From assembly GCA_014960805.1 (NCBI GenBank), contig CP063163.1, positions 2,498,001-2,562,000 of the forward strand: a DNA stretch of 64,000 nucleotides, in the 5' to 3' direction. Shown piece by piece: positions 7,565-16,066 of the stretch. The position numbers and the translations under genes were made by a program. The DNA is from Cytobacillus suaedae (GTDB taxonomy: Bacteria > Bacillota > Bacilli > Bacillales > Bacillaceae_L). The notes under the pieces were generated by a model, which did no database searches, was not told where the DNA came from, and saw only the letters and a list, made by a program, of their open reading frames with translations. The first letter of the stretch is position 1. Each line of letters starts with the position of its first letter.

Positions 7565-8823
7565 AAAACGATTTTGAAGTATATATTAAAGAATTGTGTA
7601 AACAAATAAGAAATAAAGATGTACACTCTAGTATAAAACTTGAAATAAGTGATCATCTTCAGACACTTAAAGAGGAAGCCTTGCTTGCTGGACTCTCAGA
7701 AGAAGAGGCAATCGATCAAGCATTGGCTCGTATGGGAGATGTAAAGTTGCTTGGAAAGCAGCTTAACGAGACCCATAAAGCCCCAATGGATATCAAAACC
7801 ATACTTCCAGTAATAATAGCTTCACTGTTTGGATTACTAGTAATGTATTATTTACAATTTCATTCTACTTTTACAGAGATTCAGGATATGAAAGTATTTA
7901 ATAAAAGTCTTATCTTTTACTTGTTAGGAATTCTATTGATGCTAAGCTTGTCTACGTTTGATTATAGAAAGTTATTAAAGTTCTCCAAACACCTATATGC
8001 GGGAACGGTTCTAATTCTATTAATAACTGTTCTTTTTGGTGTTAGAGTCGATGGTGTTCCTTTTTTAATCTTAGGTTTTGCCAATATTAATTTTACCGAG
8101 ATTACTCCTTTTCTCCTGGTTATGTCCTTTGCTGGAATCTTTCATTCTTGGAATTGGAATGATTCTCGAAAATCTTGGCTTGGAGTAGGTATTCTGGCAT
8201 TCCCTATCTTATTGTTATTAACAACAAGTGCCATAGCAACTTCTATCATTTGTATTATTAGCTGCACAGCCATTATGTTTGGATCTAGAGCCAGTCTTAA
8301 ACAAGCAATAACATTCGCAGCAGCTGCCTCTATATGGCCAATCTTCAACCTGTTGGTTCTATCTCGAAATTATACATCGATCGATACCAAGGATATTAAA
8401 CAATTAGGCGCATCTGATTTTATTGGAAATAGTCTTAATCTACCCCCAAATTTAATTTCTGAAGTACATACAGATTTTATATTCACGTACATCATCTATT
8501 CAATTGGCTGGTTAGCCGCGATTATTGCTTTCGTATTGGTTGTGTTTTTCATTTGGAGAATATTGGGTGCTGCGAAAAGCGTTAATTTCATTTATGGTAA
8601 AATGCTGGTTATAGGGTTGGCAGTAACCTTTGCAAGCCAATTTATACTAAGCATCCTGACAAACCTGGGCTTATCACCTTTACCTGGTGTAGCCATGCCA
8701 TTCATGAGCTTTGGAGGCTCACATATATTGTTGGAGATGATTGCAGTAGGTCTGATTTTAAGCATATTCAGAAAACGAAAAGCAGCTGATATACTCTGGT
8801 TGGACGTAAAAAATAATACCTAA
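7555..8823 (+). CDS. FtsW/RodA/SpoVE-family protein with N-terminal permease-prefix domain
   Basis: 422 aa. Residues 1-75 form a soluble helical domain (KELCKQIRNKDVHSSIKLEI, EEEAIDQALARMGDVKLLGK), the permease prefix/HAAS type domain often found next to PadR regulators. About 8-10 membrane helices follow. The FtsW-like signature is at the end: SPLPGVAMPFMSFGGSHILL, as in the P-G-x-x-x-P-F-x-S-x-G-G motif of SEDS proteins. SEDS proteins polymerise peptidoglycan glycan strands; this atypical, PadR-linked branch has no assigned function that I know of. It overlaps padR by 10 nt. Confidence 0.8.
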   Translation: MGLENDFEVYIKELCKQIRNKDVHSSIKLEISDHLQTLKEEALLAGLSEEEAIDQALARMGDVKLLGKQLNETHKAPMDIKTILPVIIASLFGLLVMYYLQFHSTFTEIQDMKVFNKSLIFYLLGILLMLSLSTFDYRKLLKFSKHLYAGTVLILLITVLFGVRVDGVPFLILGFANINFTEITPFLLVMSFAGIFHSWNWNDSRKSWLGVGILAFPILLLLTTSAIATSIICIISCTAIMFGSRASLKQAITFAAAASIWPIFNLLVLSRNYTSIDTKDIKQLGASDFIGNSLNLPPNLISEVHTDFIFTYIIYSIGWLAAIIAFVLVVFFIWRILGAAKSVNFIYGKMLVIGLAVTFASQFILSILTNLGLSPLPGVAMPFMSFGGSHILLEMIAVGLILSIFRKRKAADILWLDVKNNT

Positions 8824-8844
8824 ACTATTATAGTGATATTCCCT

Positions 8845-8889
8845 TAATTCCCCTCTTCGTAATCATATAAAAGGGGAATTATTTTTTTT
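8845..8889 (+). terminator. Intrinsic terminator of the padR operon
   Basis: AATTCCCCT (8846-8854) and AGGGGAATT (8872-8880) form a 9-bp stem followed by ATTTTTTTTA, 22 nt beyond the stop codon. Confidence 0.85.
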
Positions 8890-9016
8890 ATTTTAGGATG
8901 CGTAAATTAGTTTAAGCTTCAAAATATCAAAAAAATAACAGATGACTATGCCAATCATTGTTGACCCAGTATAAGTCTACTATGCATTAAAGAATGACGA
9001 CTTTCTTATTACACAT

Positions 9017-9080
9017 TCCTACCCGTTAGCACAAGAAGCGACTATTCTTTTTGAACAATCGGCCCGTTAGCCGAAGAATG
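9017..9080. repeat. CGTTAG-hairpin repeat, long form
   Basis: CCTACCCGTTAGCACAAGAAGCGACTATTC, TTTTGAACAATCGGCCCGTTAGCCGAAG. Both flanks carry CCCGTTAGC, showing that the left and right ends of the element are the same sequence in direct orientation. Confidence 0.75.
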
Positions 9081-9106
9081 TATTAGTCATAAACCGTTAA
9101 TATTGC

Positions 9107-9445
9107 TCAGTCTTTTTTATAGTCAATAAAGTGGTGTTCAGGATTGTTGGAAGACACATATACAATAGCATCATTCTTGTCGCCGTTTTTTCCTGTTATA
9201 ACATAATAAACAGGTGTGTATAATTTTGCATCGTCAGGTCTTTTATCTAATTCATCAGTCTGCAAATCTCTTAGTACAATATCCTGGATTTCTAAATTAT
9301 AGACAGTTTTTGCAATTTCCTCAGCATGTTCTTGAGAGGTGTTGGGTGTACCAGGAGGACTTGCCTCTTCTTTAGCACTTTGTTGGCAGCCTAATGATCC
9401 TATTGAGAAAAATATTAACAATAAAGTCAAACTAAATTTCTTCAA
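9107..9445 (-). CDS. Lipoprotein, 112 aa
   Basis: The signal MKKFSLTLLLIFFSIGSLGC ends in lipobox SLGC, predicting a membrane-anchored extracellular protein. The mature part begins with a proline- and acid-rich linker and ends in a small domain with YVITGKNGDKNDAIVYVSSN. The family is not recognised. The true start is probably TTG at 9445, 8 nt after GGAG; the GTG and ATG codons immediately upstream overlap that site. The hairpin repeat at 9017 lies downstream. Confidence 0.65.
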   Translation of the reverse strand: MKKFSLTLLLIFFSIGSLGCQQSAKEEASPPGTPNTSQEHAEEIAKTVYNLEIQDIVLRDLQTDELDKRPDDAKLYTPVYYVITGKNGDKNDAIVYVSSNNPEHHFIDYKKD

Positions 9446-9585
9446 TAACATCACTCCTTTTATTATTAGTCGTGATTTCTAGGCTTTGGTTTCTATTGTA
9501 TTTCCAGTGAAAATTAAAGAATTCATCGGAGTTTATCCGTTAATTTTTGTGCCCATTCCCTTTAATAGCAATATATCATTTTTTG

Positions 9586-10053
9586 CTAGCCATCCTCATT
9601 AGTTTTAAAGAGTTGACGACCCACAATCTGTTTAAAATATTTATATAATTCATCGTACAATAATGGATCTGTGATATAGTATTTATCTCCATTTACTGTA
9701 ATTTTACCTTGATGATTAATCGCTACAAAATCACCACCCGTTCTTTGACCTTTTTCATCAACGAGAAAAACAAAAAAACTCAATGATTCTGCTTGATTAA
9801 ATATATTAGAATCAAAAGTTCTACGTACACGTTTTGAATTTAGTATTCGAGAAAACACTTCAATCTTTTCTGGATCTGATATTGTCTCACTATGGTCAGA
9901 ATAGGTGCCAAGTTTATAATAAGTTCCAAAAGTAATTGACTCTATTTTTTCACCATTTGAAAATATATAAAAAGCATTTTTGGGGCTAAAAAAGTATACT
10001 AGACTAAAAGTAAGTAAAATTACAATTATTGTAATATATCCTTTTCTCTTCAT
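9586..10053 (-). CDS. Membrane-anchored hypothetical protein, 155 aa
   Basis: One N-terminal membrane anchor (residues 6-23, ITIIVILLTFSLVYFF) and a soluble extracellular part with short beta strands (SITFGTYYKLGTYSD, GDFVAINHQGKITVNGDKY). The family is not recognised. ATG at 10053 is 7 nt after GAGGTG and preferred to the GTG 9 nt upstream. Single-gene unit. Confidence 0.6.
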   Translation of the reverse strand: MKRKGYITIIVILLTFSLVYFFSPKNAFYIFSNGEKIESITFGTYYKLGTYSDHSETISDPEKIEVFSRILNSKRVRRTFDSNIFNQAESLSFFVFLVDEKGQRTGGDFVAINHQGKITVNGDKYYITDPLLYDELYKYFKQIVGRQLFKTNEDG

Positions 10054-10186
10054 TTCAAGCACCTCATTGTTTCCTAAATAAAGTCAGCTTCACACACTGT
10101 TAGCCAGTAGGTCATATTTCTTTCCACCTTTCAAATGATTTTAACATAAATTACCAATAAATATTCCCACATACTTCTCTTTTATA

Positions 10187-10215
10187 AAAAAAAGACCGTC
10201 AAGTGACGATCTCCG
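10187..10215 (-). terminator. Terminator of the gene at 10240
   Basis: On the minus strand GATCGTCA-CT-TGACGGTC is followed by TTTTTTTT. The same GATCGTC stem occurs at 32304-32333. Confidence 0.75.
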
Positions 10216-10239
10216 TTGTTGTGATTATAAACACTCTTA

Positions 10240-10425
10240 TTATTTATCAATATCTAAATCATCATCAAGAAAAGATTTTTTATCTCCCTTAATTCCATAC
10301 TTTTTTTCAAGAAAATGACCAATTATAGAACTGTTTATACCTCTCCTTACTGCTGTTTCAATAACAATATAAAGAAAAAATAAACCAACGATATATATAA
10401 ATATACCTACTAAGACTTCATTCAT
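10240..10425 (-). CDS. Small membrane protein, 61 aa
   Basis: MNEVLVGIFIYIVGLFFLYI forms one membrane helix; a soluble, charged tail with acidic FLDDDLDIDK follows. The family is not recognised. The ATG at 10425 lies 9 nt after GGGG and is preferred to the upstream ATG. A strong terminator follows directly. Confidence 0.5.
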   Translation of the reverse strand: MNEVLVGIFIYIVGLFFLYIVIETAVRRGINSSIIGHFLEKKYGIKGDKKSFLDDDLDIDK

Positions 10426-10489
10426 AAAAAAAATCCCCTTTCCCACAATACCATTACTCCAAGCTTGCTAGCTGATTAATACATATTCG

Positions 10490-10543
10490 ATAAAAAAAGA
10501 GCTTATCCTTCTTAAAGATAAGCTCACCGTTACTTCAATAACT
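10490..10543. repeat. CGTTAG-hairpin repeat, short form
   Basis: Perfect 9-bp arms GAGCTTATC (10499-10507) and GATAAGCTC (10517-10525), preceded by AAAAAAA and followed by ACCGTTACTTCAATAAC. On the minus strand it ends the lipoprotein gene at 10542 with stem-loop plus TTTTTTT. Confidence 0.8.
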
Positions 10544-11060
10544 AATCGTACCAAGTCTCTATCACATTACCTTGTTTATCATATCCATAGACTTCTTTAA
10601 CTTCACTCATAAACCGTTCTTTATTTACATGCTCAGGTAGGACCGTTATAAAGGTATTATTTTTGGCGCTAATTTTCTGGGTTTCTCCATTTTTATACTG
10701 AATAACGAAATGATCAACTACATGATTATCAGATGAAATTGCACCGTAAACTATATCCCCAGAACCTACAAAGTGATCATAAGCTATATAAAAGGGCAAA
10801 CCTTTTTCAGAAGTGAAGCGCATCCCCTTACTTTGTTCATTGTTATAAAAATACTTTTCATTTTTATATTCATAAATTCCGACAACATGTTGAGTTTGGT
10901 CTAAATAATAAACTACACGATTCTCTTCATCTTGATTTACTACTTTAATTGGTGAATCCCACTGACTTTGCACTGCTTCTTCAAGGGTATGATACCCCCA
11001 CAAAGTACAGCCCATGTTAAAGAACAAAAGAAACAATAAAACAATAGCACTTTTCTTCAT
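10542..11060 (-). CDS. Lipoprotein, 172 aa
   Basis: Signal MKKSAIVLLFLLFFNMGC with lipobox NMGC. The mature protein begins TLWGYHTLEEAVQSQWDSPI, a motif seen in other Bacillus lipoproteins of unknown function, and is beta-rich (VVYYLDQTQHVVGIYEYKNE). ATG at 11060 follows GGAGGGG by 5 nt; the frame upstream is not coding. It follows the DUF6366-like gene; the frames overlap only if the longer ORF is used. Confidence 0.65.
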   Translation of the reverse strand: MKKSAIVLLFLLFFNMGCTLWGYHTLEEAVQSQWDSPIKVVNQDEENRVVYYLDQTQHVVGIYEYKNEKYFYNNEQSKGMRFTSEKGLPFYIAYDHFVGSGDIVYGAISSDNHVVDHFVIQYKNGETQKISAKNNTFITVLPEHVNKERFMSEVKEVYGYDKQGNVIETWYD

Positions 11061-11076
11061 CCATTCCCCTCCACTT

Positions 11077-11271
11077 CTATTTGTAACATTGTGAAAGTAC
11101 GATAATTCCAAGGATATTAATGACTACAGTGAAGATCCTGGTAAGGCAGCCACCGCTCAATAAAGCTACTGGGTCACCGAGCATTGAACGATTTACCGAG
11201 TCAGAAAAATTGCCCATAGGATTGTTTTCCTGTTCCTTTCTCCGCAATTTTTCTTGTTCACCTTTTCCCAT
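11077..11271 (-). CDS. DUF6366-like small protein, 64 aa
   Basis: A basic, polar N-terminus (MGKGEQEKLRRKEQENNPMG) with NFSDSVNRS, then a C-terminal membrane segment (IFTVVINILGIIVLSQC). The E-K-L-R-x-E-E-NP-GNFSDS pattern matches my recollection of the DUF6366 family of small Bacillus membrane proteins. Its role is unknown. ATG at 11271 follows GAGGGG. The lipoprotein gene begins 16 nt downstream, so the two probably form an operon. Confidence 0.65.
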   Translation of the reverse strand: MGKGEQEKLRRKEQENNPMGNFSDSVNRSMLGDPVALLSGGCLTRIFTVVINILGIIVLSQCYK

Positions 11272-11349
11272 GAAATTAATCCCCTCATTTATCTCTAACT
11301 AATTACGAATGAATTGAACCCATAGTTTCATAAAATTTCTATTTAATAT

Positions 11350-11400
11350 TAACAGCCATACCTCATCTTGAAGTATGGCTACCCGATAGCGGAATAATGA
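11350..11400. repeat. CGTTAG-hairpin repeat, short form
   Basis: Arms AGCCATAC / GTATGGCT (8 bp) with a CTCATCTTGAA loop, then ACCCGATAGCGGAATAATG. The core is CCCGATAG here. Confidence 0.7.
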
Positions 11401-11415
11401 ACAGCAGTTTTCACG

Positions 11416-11865
11416 TTAAATTTTTGCATTTTTAAACAATGAGACTAGGTTTTCTGCTAATTGAGATGTTGTGAAATCATCGTGATATATACGACGATAT
11501 ACTCCTGGATCATCAGAGTTCAGTTTGAAAAATATGGGGTCTCCACTTCCGTGGGAGCAGCTAGCTATATAAACGTATCCGTCTTTTAATGCTGATGTTC
11601 CAGGTTCGTATTCGGTATTTTCTTCAATTATATCGTCCACACTCCCCCACATCATATGAGAAACACCATCATAATCCTCAATTGGCTCATCTTCTTGAAC
11701 TCCAAACTCTGCTCCAATTAAAGGCACTGTTGTATAAAGTTCGATGTACCATTTGGACAATTTCACATTCAATTTTCTTTCTAATCTCTCTATATCACTA
11801 TCGCTTGATGTTTTGCCAACAAAGTCTGGATATTGCAACTCTTTCAAGTAAGCCATTGGCTTCAA
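11416..11865 (-). CDS. SMI1/KNR4-family protein; start region possibly frameshifted
   Basis: 149 aa. Motifs ERLERKLNVKLSKWYIELY, GVSHMMWGSVDDI, YVYIASCSHGSGDPIFFKL and YHDDFTTSQLAENLVSLF match the SMI1/KNR4 (SUKH) superfamily, many of whose members are immunity proteins against toxins. The frame opens at TTG without a ribosome-binding site. Upstream, GGAGG followed 9 nt later by GTG begins a different frame (VTNNETIF), so a one-base indel near 11870 is likely. No toxin gene is next to it. Confidence 0.7.
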   Translation of the reverse strand: MKPMAYLKELQYPDFVGKTSSDSDIERLERKLNVKLSKWYIELYTTVPLIGAEFGVQEDEPIEDYDGVSHMMWGSVDDIIEENTEYEPGTSALKDGYVYIASCSHGSGDPIFFKLNSDDPGVYRRIYHDDFTTSQLAENLVSLFKNAKI

Positions 11866-11939
11866 AGATAGTTTCGTTATTTGTCACTATTTAAGACCTC
11901 CCAAACTCTATTTTTATCTGTTTATGTAATTATTGGTTA

Positions 11940-11968
11940 TTAAACTATCCTTCCCCGTTAATTCTACA
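11940..11968. repeat. CGTTAG repeat, fragment
   Basis: AAACTATCCTTCCCCGTTAATTCTAC: a collapsed copy with ACTATCC and CCCGTTA but no hairpin. It lies at the end of the truncated DUF4261 gene. Confidence 0.45.
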
Positions 11969-11971
11969 AAC

Positions 11972-12428
11972 TTATTCTAACGGTGATAAATCTAATAATC
12001 CAAACTGGTTAAAGAAAATATCTTCTTCATTGTATCTAAAATCTTCTAGTTTACTTATTTTTAGTATTGGAGTATTTTCTCCTATGCTAAATGTATCTCC
12101 ACTTTTGAATGTCGGATTTTCAACCATATGATAAAGGTTAAAGTTGTTTAATAGTTCAGATGCATCTTCAGGTGATATTGTTGAAGGAGTTACTATATCT
12201 GGCAGTCCAAATACTTTCATGCCACAAGAATAATAACAGTCATCAGCTCCAATTAGTGTTACAAAGTGAGAGTACAATGGAAAATACTCTTTTCTTTCAC
12301 TAAGTTTTAACCATGTATCTCTGGAATGGGCAATGCCTGAACTTTCAATTTTAACTGCAATACCACCAAATTTTAATATACCAGCTCCAACATCAACTAT
12401 GTCTCTCACAGAGTCAAATCCAACAGTA
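11972..12428 (-). pseudogene. DUF4261-family protein, 5'-truncated
   Basis: The open frame at 11972-12409 (145 aa) matches the C-terminal half of DUF4261 proteins: FGGIAVKIESSGIAHSRDTW, GADDCYYSCGMKVFGLPD and a short acidic end. The homologous reading continues upstream of the apparent GTG start as ITNTVGFDSVRDIV and then meets TAA near 12429. Full members are about 250 aa, so the N-terminal half is missing and there is no ribosome-binding site. It is probably a dead gene. Confidence 0.65.
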
Positions 12429-12470
12429 TTTGTAATTTACCTAATACGTAATTTCAATAATCTTGCGAAT

Positions 12471-13070
12471 TTAATCAATTGTAATTAGCTTTATTCTCCA
12501 TTTTCCTACCTGGTCTAAATATTCCCCTTTAGCTAAAATAAACTTATAATTACGTTTAATGTCTTCACTAGTATTGTATGTTAGATAAATTTTATCTCCT
12601 TCAATGCTAAATTCCTTTAATTCTTGTACAGCATTAGGAAACCACTTAAAGCCTCTTCCGTTAAACGAAATTTCACAAGGACAACCATCATCACTCTTAG
12701 TGTACCCTAGACCATTGGTGAACAGTAAGTATTCTCGTGCCTCCTCGAACGTCTTAGCAACCTTGTAGGATTCAACTGTACTTACCGCTTCGTGAAAGTC
12801 TTCATAATTAACAGATGTTTTTAAAGTTTCGTTTTCTTTCTCTAATTTGGAGATTTCCTCTGTTAATCGGTTATTGTCCTTCTCTAACTCCTTTAAAGAA
12901 CTAGTGTGACTTTCTATTTCCTTTTCTAAGGTTGATACCTGCTCTACAAACTTTTCATTTTCCTCAAGTAGTTGACGGAAATCATCTTTTATCTCTTGTG
13001 CTCTCATAACCGATATTATTGTTATTGCAAATAAAAGAACGAGGGCGGGAAATACATATTCTTTTTTCAC
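12471..13070 (-). CDS. Membrane-anchored coiled-coil protein, 199 aa
   Basis: One membrane anchor (residues 3-20), then a long heptad-rich coiled coil of about 70 residues (VSTLEKEIESHTSSLKELEK, NNRLTEEISKLEKENETLK) and a C-terminal extracytoplasmic domain with two close cysteines (DDGCPCEISFNG). The start is GTG at 13070, 7 nt after GGAGG. This GTG overlaps the TGA of the upstream gene (GTGA), so translation is coupled. Function unknown. Confidence 0.65.
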   Translation of the reverse strand: MKKEYVFPALVLLFAITIISVMRAQEIKDDFRQLLEENEKFVEQVSTLEKEIESHTSSLKELEKDNNRLTEEISKLEKENETLKTSVNYEDFHEAVSTVESYKVAKTFEEAREYLLFTNGLGYTKSDDGCPCEISFNGRGFKWFPNAVQELKEFSIEGDKIYLTYNTSEDIKRNYKFILAKGEYLDQVGKWRIKLITID

Positions 13071-13381
13071 ATTAAAACCTCCAAGATAACATAAACAACA
13101 AAACACAAGATAGAACCTAGAAGAAATGGACCTATTCGTAATGATGCTTGTTCATGTTCTGGTTTATATGCACCACCTAGAGATTCGAAGACAGCGAACT
13201 GTCCACCTTTAGAAATGGCATCTCCTTTTGATCCTGTAATAAAAGCAATAAGAATAAAGCCAACAGAACCAAAAAACATCGTACTTAACAAATTCATATT
13301 TAGAAATATAGATACTCCAAAGAGTATACCAAGTTCAATCACTAAAACTAATAAGACAAAAAAGACCAGCCTTTTAATCAA
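13067..13381 (-). CDS. Membrane protein, 104 aa, coupled to the coiled-coil gene
   Basis: Helices at about 4-22 (VFFVLLVLVIELGILFGV), 30-48 and 86-104, with a conserved-looking cytosolic stretch GSKGDAISKGGQFAVFESLG between them. The family is not recognised, although a similar small protein is common in Bacillus. TTG at 13381 follows GGAGG by 5 nt. It overlaps the next gene by 4 nt. Confidence 0.6.
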   Translation of the reverse strand: MIKRLVFFVLLVLVIELGILFGVSIFLNMNLLSTMFFGSVGFILIAFITGSKGDAISKGGQFAVFESLGGAYKPEHEQASLRIGPFLLGSILCFVVYVILEVLM

Positions 13382-13518
13382 AATCGCCTCCGTTTGTAAA
13401 GTTTTATTACCTTACTTACGAATGAGTCGATTATAGGTTTCAGAATATTAAGTTTTCACATGATATTCAGCTACTAAAAATAATGAAATATTAGATACCC
13501 TATCCCTTAACCTTGTAA

Positions 13519-13586
13519 AACTATCCTGCTTCATTAGCATAAGAAGCGATGCTCTTATTGAACAATCGCCCCCGTTAGCTTAATAG
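13519..13586. repeat. CGTTAG-hairpin repeat, long form (good reference copy)
   Basis: ACTATCCTGCTTCATTAGCATAA, then arms GAAGCGAT / ATCGC, then CCCCCGTTAGCTTAATAG. The TTA of CGTTAG at 13575-13577 is the stop codon of the gene ending there. Confidence 0.85.
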
Positions 13587-13991
13587 CTTTTTTCTTATAG
13601 AGTTTGTATAAGATAACAACAACAGATTAACTACTAATGCAAATAATTGCACATAAAGGTTGTTGGGATTATTAGAATTTAAATGAAGTAATGCCCAAAT
13701 CACATTAAACATAGTTGAAGTACCAAACCCGATTATAAGGAAGTACACTTTTAATTTTTTATACTTTTCCTTTCCCCATAAATATTTGATATAGAGATAG
13801 GTGAGTGTTCCAACAATGATTATTGGTAGTATCCATTCAGATAAATTCATGACAATCATTTCATCTTGAGAACTATCAAGCAAAAAACTTCCAAACGATA
13901 AGAAATGGAAAACAAAGATATAGAAAAACAATAAAAAAGTAGCTATTATATCCCCAGGGAATATTAACAATTTAAAGTGATTCCGTTTCAA
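13575..13991 (-). CDS. Membrane protein, 138 aa
   Basis: Four hydrophobic segments (IIATFLLFFYIFVFHFLSF; WILPIIIVGTLTYLYIKY; VYFLIIGFGTSTMFNVIWAL; YVQLFALVVNLLLLSY). The family is not recognised. TTG at 13991 follows GGTGGTG by 6 nt; the longer frame upstream is only translation through the repeat. Its stop codon lies inside the downstream hairpin repeat, so it is bounded by repeats on both sides. Confidence 0.6.
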   Translation of the reverse strand: MKRNHFKLLIFPGDIIATFLLFFYIFVFHFLSFGSFLLDSSQDEMIVMNLSEWILPIIIVGTLTYLYIKYLWGKEKYKKLKVYFLIIGFGTSTMFNVIWALLHLNSNNPNNLYVQLFALVVNLLLLSYTNSIRKKLLS

Positions 13992-14012
13992 GTTGAACAC
14001 CACCCTGTTAAA

Positions 14013-14094
14013 AGTAACTGCTCTTTTTAGCATAAAGGCGACTGCTACTCTTGAACAATCGCTCCCGTTACTTTAAGTACATTTGTTCACAAAC
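14013..14094. repeat. CGTTAG-hairpin repeat with TTCACAA tail
   Basis: GTAACTGCTCTTTTTAGCATAAAGGCGACTGC, CTTGAACAATCGCTCCCGTTACTTTAAGTACATTTGTTCACAA spread over 82 bp. It is the best long copy with the tail and is collinear with 5637-5711. Confidence 0.8.
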
Positions 14095-14179
14095 TTCTTT
14101 CAGGATGTTGCACGTATCTTCAATTAGGGGTAGCGTTAGGAAAATGCGGATTTACAACGATAAGGAAATTCCAAATTAA

Positions 14180-14226
14180 AAAGCCCAACTTCTCTGCAAA
14201 ACAAAATAGAGAAAGTGAGCTTTTCA
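14180..14226 (-). terminator. Terminator of the DJ-1/PfpI gene
   Basis: On the minus strand AAGCTCACTTTCTCT pairs with AGAGAAGTTGGGCTT, followed by TTTAA. Confidence 0.65.
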
Positions 14227-14282
14227 GTTACTTCATTATTTTTATTTGAACTAATATAAAACTGCTAAGTAGATTTTTTAGC

Positions 14283-14915
14283 TCAGCTATTTATTGAATT
14301 CATTAACTGGAAGAAGTATTCAGATTTATGAGTCTTATTTAGGTTATACCAGGAATGTAATGTATCTGGTGCAAATACATCTAATTTTTTCAGTACTTCC
14401 ATCGCAAATTCCAGAGGAGCTATTCCTGATGCAGTAACTAAATTCGCATCAGATACCGCAGATCCCACCTCATAGAACTTTTCTCCTTTATAGTTAGGAC
14501 ATACCATTTTAGTGTATTCAAAGTTATTACTTGTATGCTTTCTAGTATCTAAGTATCCCATATTCGCAAGGGCCTCAGTTGCACCACAAATTGCAGCAAC
14601 TACGGTGCCAAGCTTTAAAGCTTGACCTATTCTTTCCAAGATAGGTTGATGAATTTCTTCACTCCAAGTAGTCCCTCCTGGTAAGATTAAAAGATCTTTA
14701 CTCTCAAGAGTACATTCATCAAGGGAAATATCTGGTTTTATGCTCAGTCCTCCCATAGTAGTAATCATTTCATTATTAGCTCCTACTGTAATTACTTTTA
14801 AAGGTGCTAAATCTCTTTTGAAATATCTTCCTGAGTTTAGTTCAGCAATCAAATATCCATATTCCCAGTCCGACATTGTATTAAATACATATAGAAAAGC
14901 TTTTTTTGTTTGCAT
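14283..14915 (-). CDS. DJ-1/PfpI-family (class I glutamine amidotransferase-like) protein
   Basis: 210 aa, full length for the family. The nucleophile elbow is VVAAICGATEALA with cysteine in the usual place; LLILPGGTTW supplies the oxyanion-side glycines and a typical SDANLVTASG follows. Such cytoplasmic proteins are chaperone, protease or glyoxalase-like; it resembles B. subtilis YoaZ. ATG at 14915 is 9 nt after GGAG. The WYL regulator gene lies upstream in the same direction, with a terminator between them, so co-transcription is unlikely but regulation is possible. Confidence 0.8.
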   Translation of the reverse strand: MQTKKAFLYVFNTMSDWEYGYLIAELNSGRYFKRDLAPLKVITVGANNEMITTMGGLSIKPDISLDECTLESKDLLILPGGTTWSEEIHQPILERIGQALKLGTVVAAICGATEALANMGYLDTRKHTSNNFEYTKMVCPNYKGEKFYEVGSAVSDANLVTASGIAPLEFAMEVLKKLDVFAPDTLHSWYNLNKTHKSEYFFQLMNSINS

Positions 14916-14954
14916 CCAATATCACTCCAATCACAATTGATATAGCTAGTATAA

Positions 14955-14992
14955 TAAAACTTCCCTGACAGTTAACGTCAGGGAAGTTATTA
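14955..14992 (-). terminator. Terminator of the WYL regulator gene
   Basis: Perfect 12-bp arms AACTTCCCTGAC / GTCAGGGAAGTT around a 7-nt loop, starting at the stop codon and followed on the minus strand by TTATT. It may act in both directions. Confidence 0.85.
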
Positions 14993-15952
14993 TACTTGAT
15001 GAAATTTTATTAATTCCGACAGAACTTCAATAAGTCTTTTCTTAAGACTTATTGGCTCAATAACTTTAATAGATTTATTGTACGGTAAAAGTAAATAAGG
15101 TACATATGTATGTATCATATCTTTTTCAAGAAGAAAAACTGCTTGATTTGAAGTCCGTTCTTGTAAATAATGTCCTAAAAACCAATGTTGGCAAATATCA
15201 GCCAATACACTTTTATCCCCATTAATAACCAAAGAAATAATTCCTTCCTTATCTACCATAGTTGGAAGAAGACTTTTTATAAAAAAGTCACGTGCTGAAA
15301 AATTTTCTGGCCGGATAAACTTATTTTCGGTTACCATTAGACTTTCAATTCGATCTACTCTAAAACTACGGATATCATTCCTAAGATGACAAAATCCAAT
15401 CACATACCACTTATTATTCCAATAGATAATTCTGTACGGATCGACCAATCTATAATTTAATTGCTTTTCGCCACTTTTATGGTAGAGAATTTTTACTGAG
15501 TACCCGTTAGCAACGGCCTGCTCCAACTCCTTCAAAAAAGGTTCCATAGAGAGTGAACTTAATCGACTTATTACTTCAAGACTAGTTAAATGTTGGTTTA
15601 TCTTTGTTTCCTGCTCTTGATTTGAGTATTTACTTAGTTTTGAAATGGCCCTATTTAGTGCTTCACCTCCATAATATCCGGCTTCTTCTGCAAAAACAGC
15701 AGCGTGAAATAGTGAAGTTTGCTCCTCAAAATCAAAAAAAAGAGGGGCCTCTATAAAATTGTTCATTAAAGTGTATCCACCGTTATGCCCTGGTTCTGAA
15801 ATTATAGGTACGCCACTTGTTGAAATTGTATCAATATAACGATACACAGTCCTTATATTCATCTCTAACTTTTCTGAAATTTGTTTTGCAGTAATTTTTT
15901 CACCTGAACGAAGCATCCATAGAATTGCTAACATATTGTCAATCTTAGGCAT
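14990..15952 (-). CDS. HTH/WYL-domain transcriptional regulator (YafY/YobV type)
   Basis: 320 aa. Residues 1-60 form a winged-helix HTH (ITAKQISEKLEMNIRTVYRYI); residues 130-215 hold the WYL domain (VDPYRIIYWNNKWYVIGFCH, then RSFRVDRI), which senses small ligands or nucleic acids; the C-terminus is the WCX extension. ATG at 15952 (MPKIDN) follows GAGGTGG by 6 nt and is preferred to the ATG at 15967. Its neighbour, the DJ-1 gene, is a candidate target. Confidence 0.85.
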   Translation of the reverse strand: MPKIDNMLAILWMLRSGEKITAKQISEKLEMNIRTVYRYIDTISTSGVPIISEPGHNGGYTLMNNFIEAPLFFDFEEQTSLFHAAVFAEEAGYYGGEALNRAISKLSKYSNQEQETKINQHLTSLEVISRLSSLSMEPFLKELEQAVANGYSVKILYHKSGEKQLNYRLVDPYRIIYWNNKWYVIGFCHLRNDIRSFRVDRIESLMVTENKFIRPENFSARDFFIKSLLPTMVDKEGIISLVINGDKSVLADICQHWFLGHYLQERTSNQAVFLLEKDMIHTYVPYLLLPYNKSIKVIEPISLKKRLIEVLSELIKFHQV

Positions 15953-16066
15953 ATAATTCCACCTCATTGGTGCTGTATTCTAATCTTTCCAGCATTTTTT
16001 TCATTTTTCTTTTTAAACCCCGCACCTTTTTAGTCCGCATTTTTCTCCTTTTAAAGTATTATTTTT

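Noticed and set aside
5966-12409. A defence or toxin-immunity island (immunity-like 197-aa protein, SMI1/KNR4, DUF4261)
   Set aside because: No toxin, nuclease or secretion gene is nearby, and the genes are separate units between repeats.
14955-14992. Operator of the WYL regulator (perfect 12-bp inverted repeat)
   Set aside because: Its position at the stop codon and the following T-rich stretch fit a terminator better than an operator.
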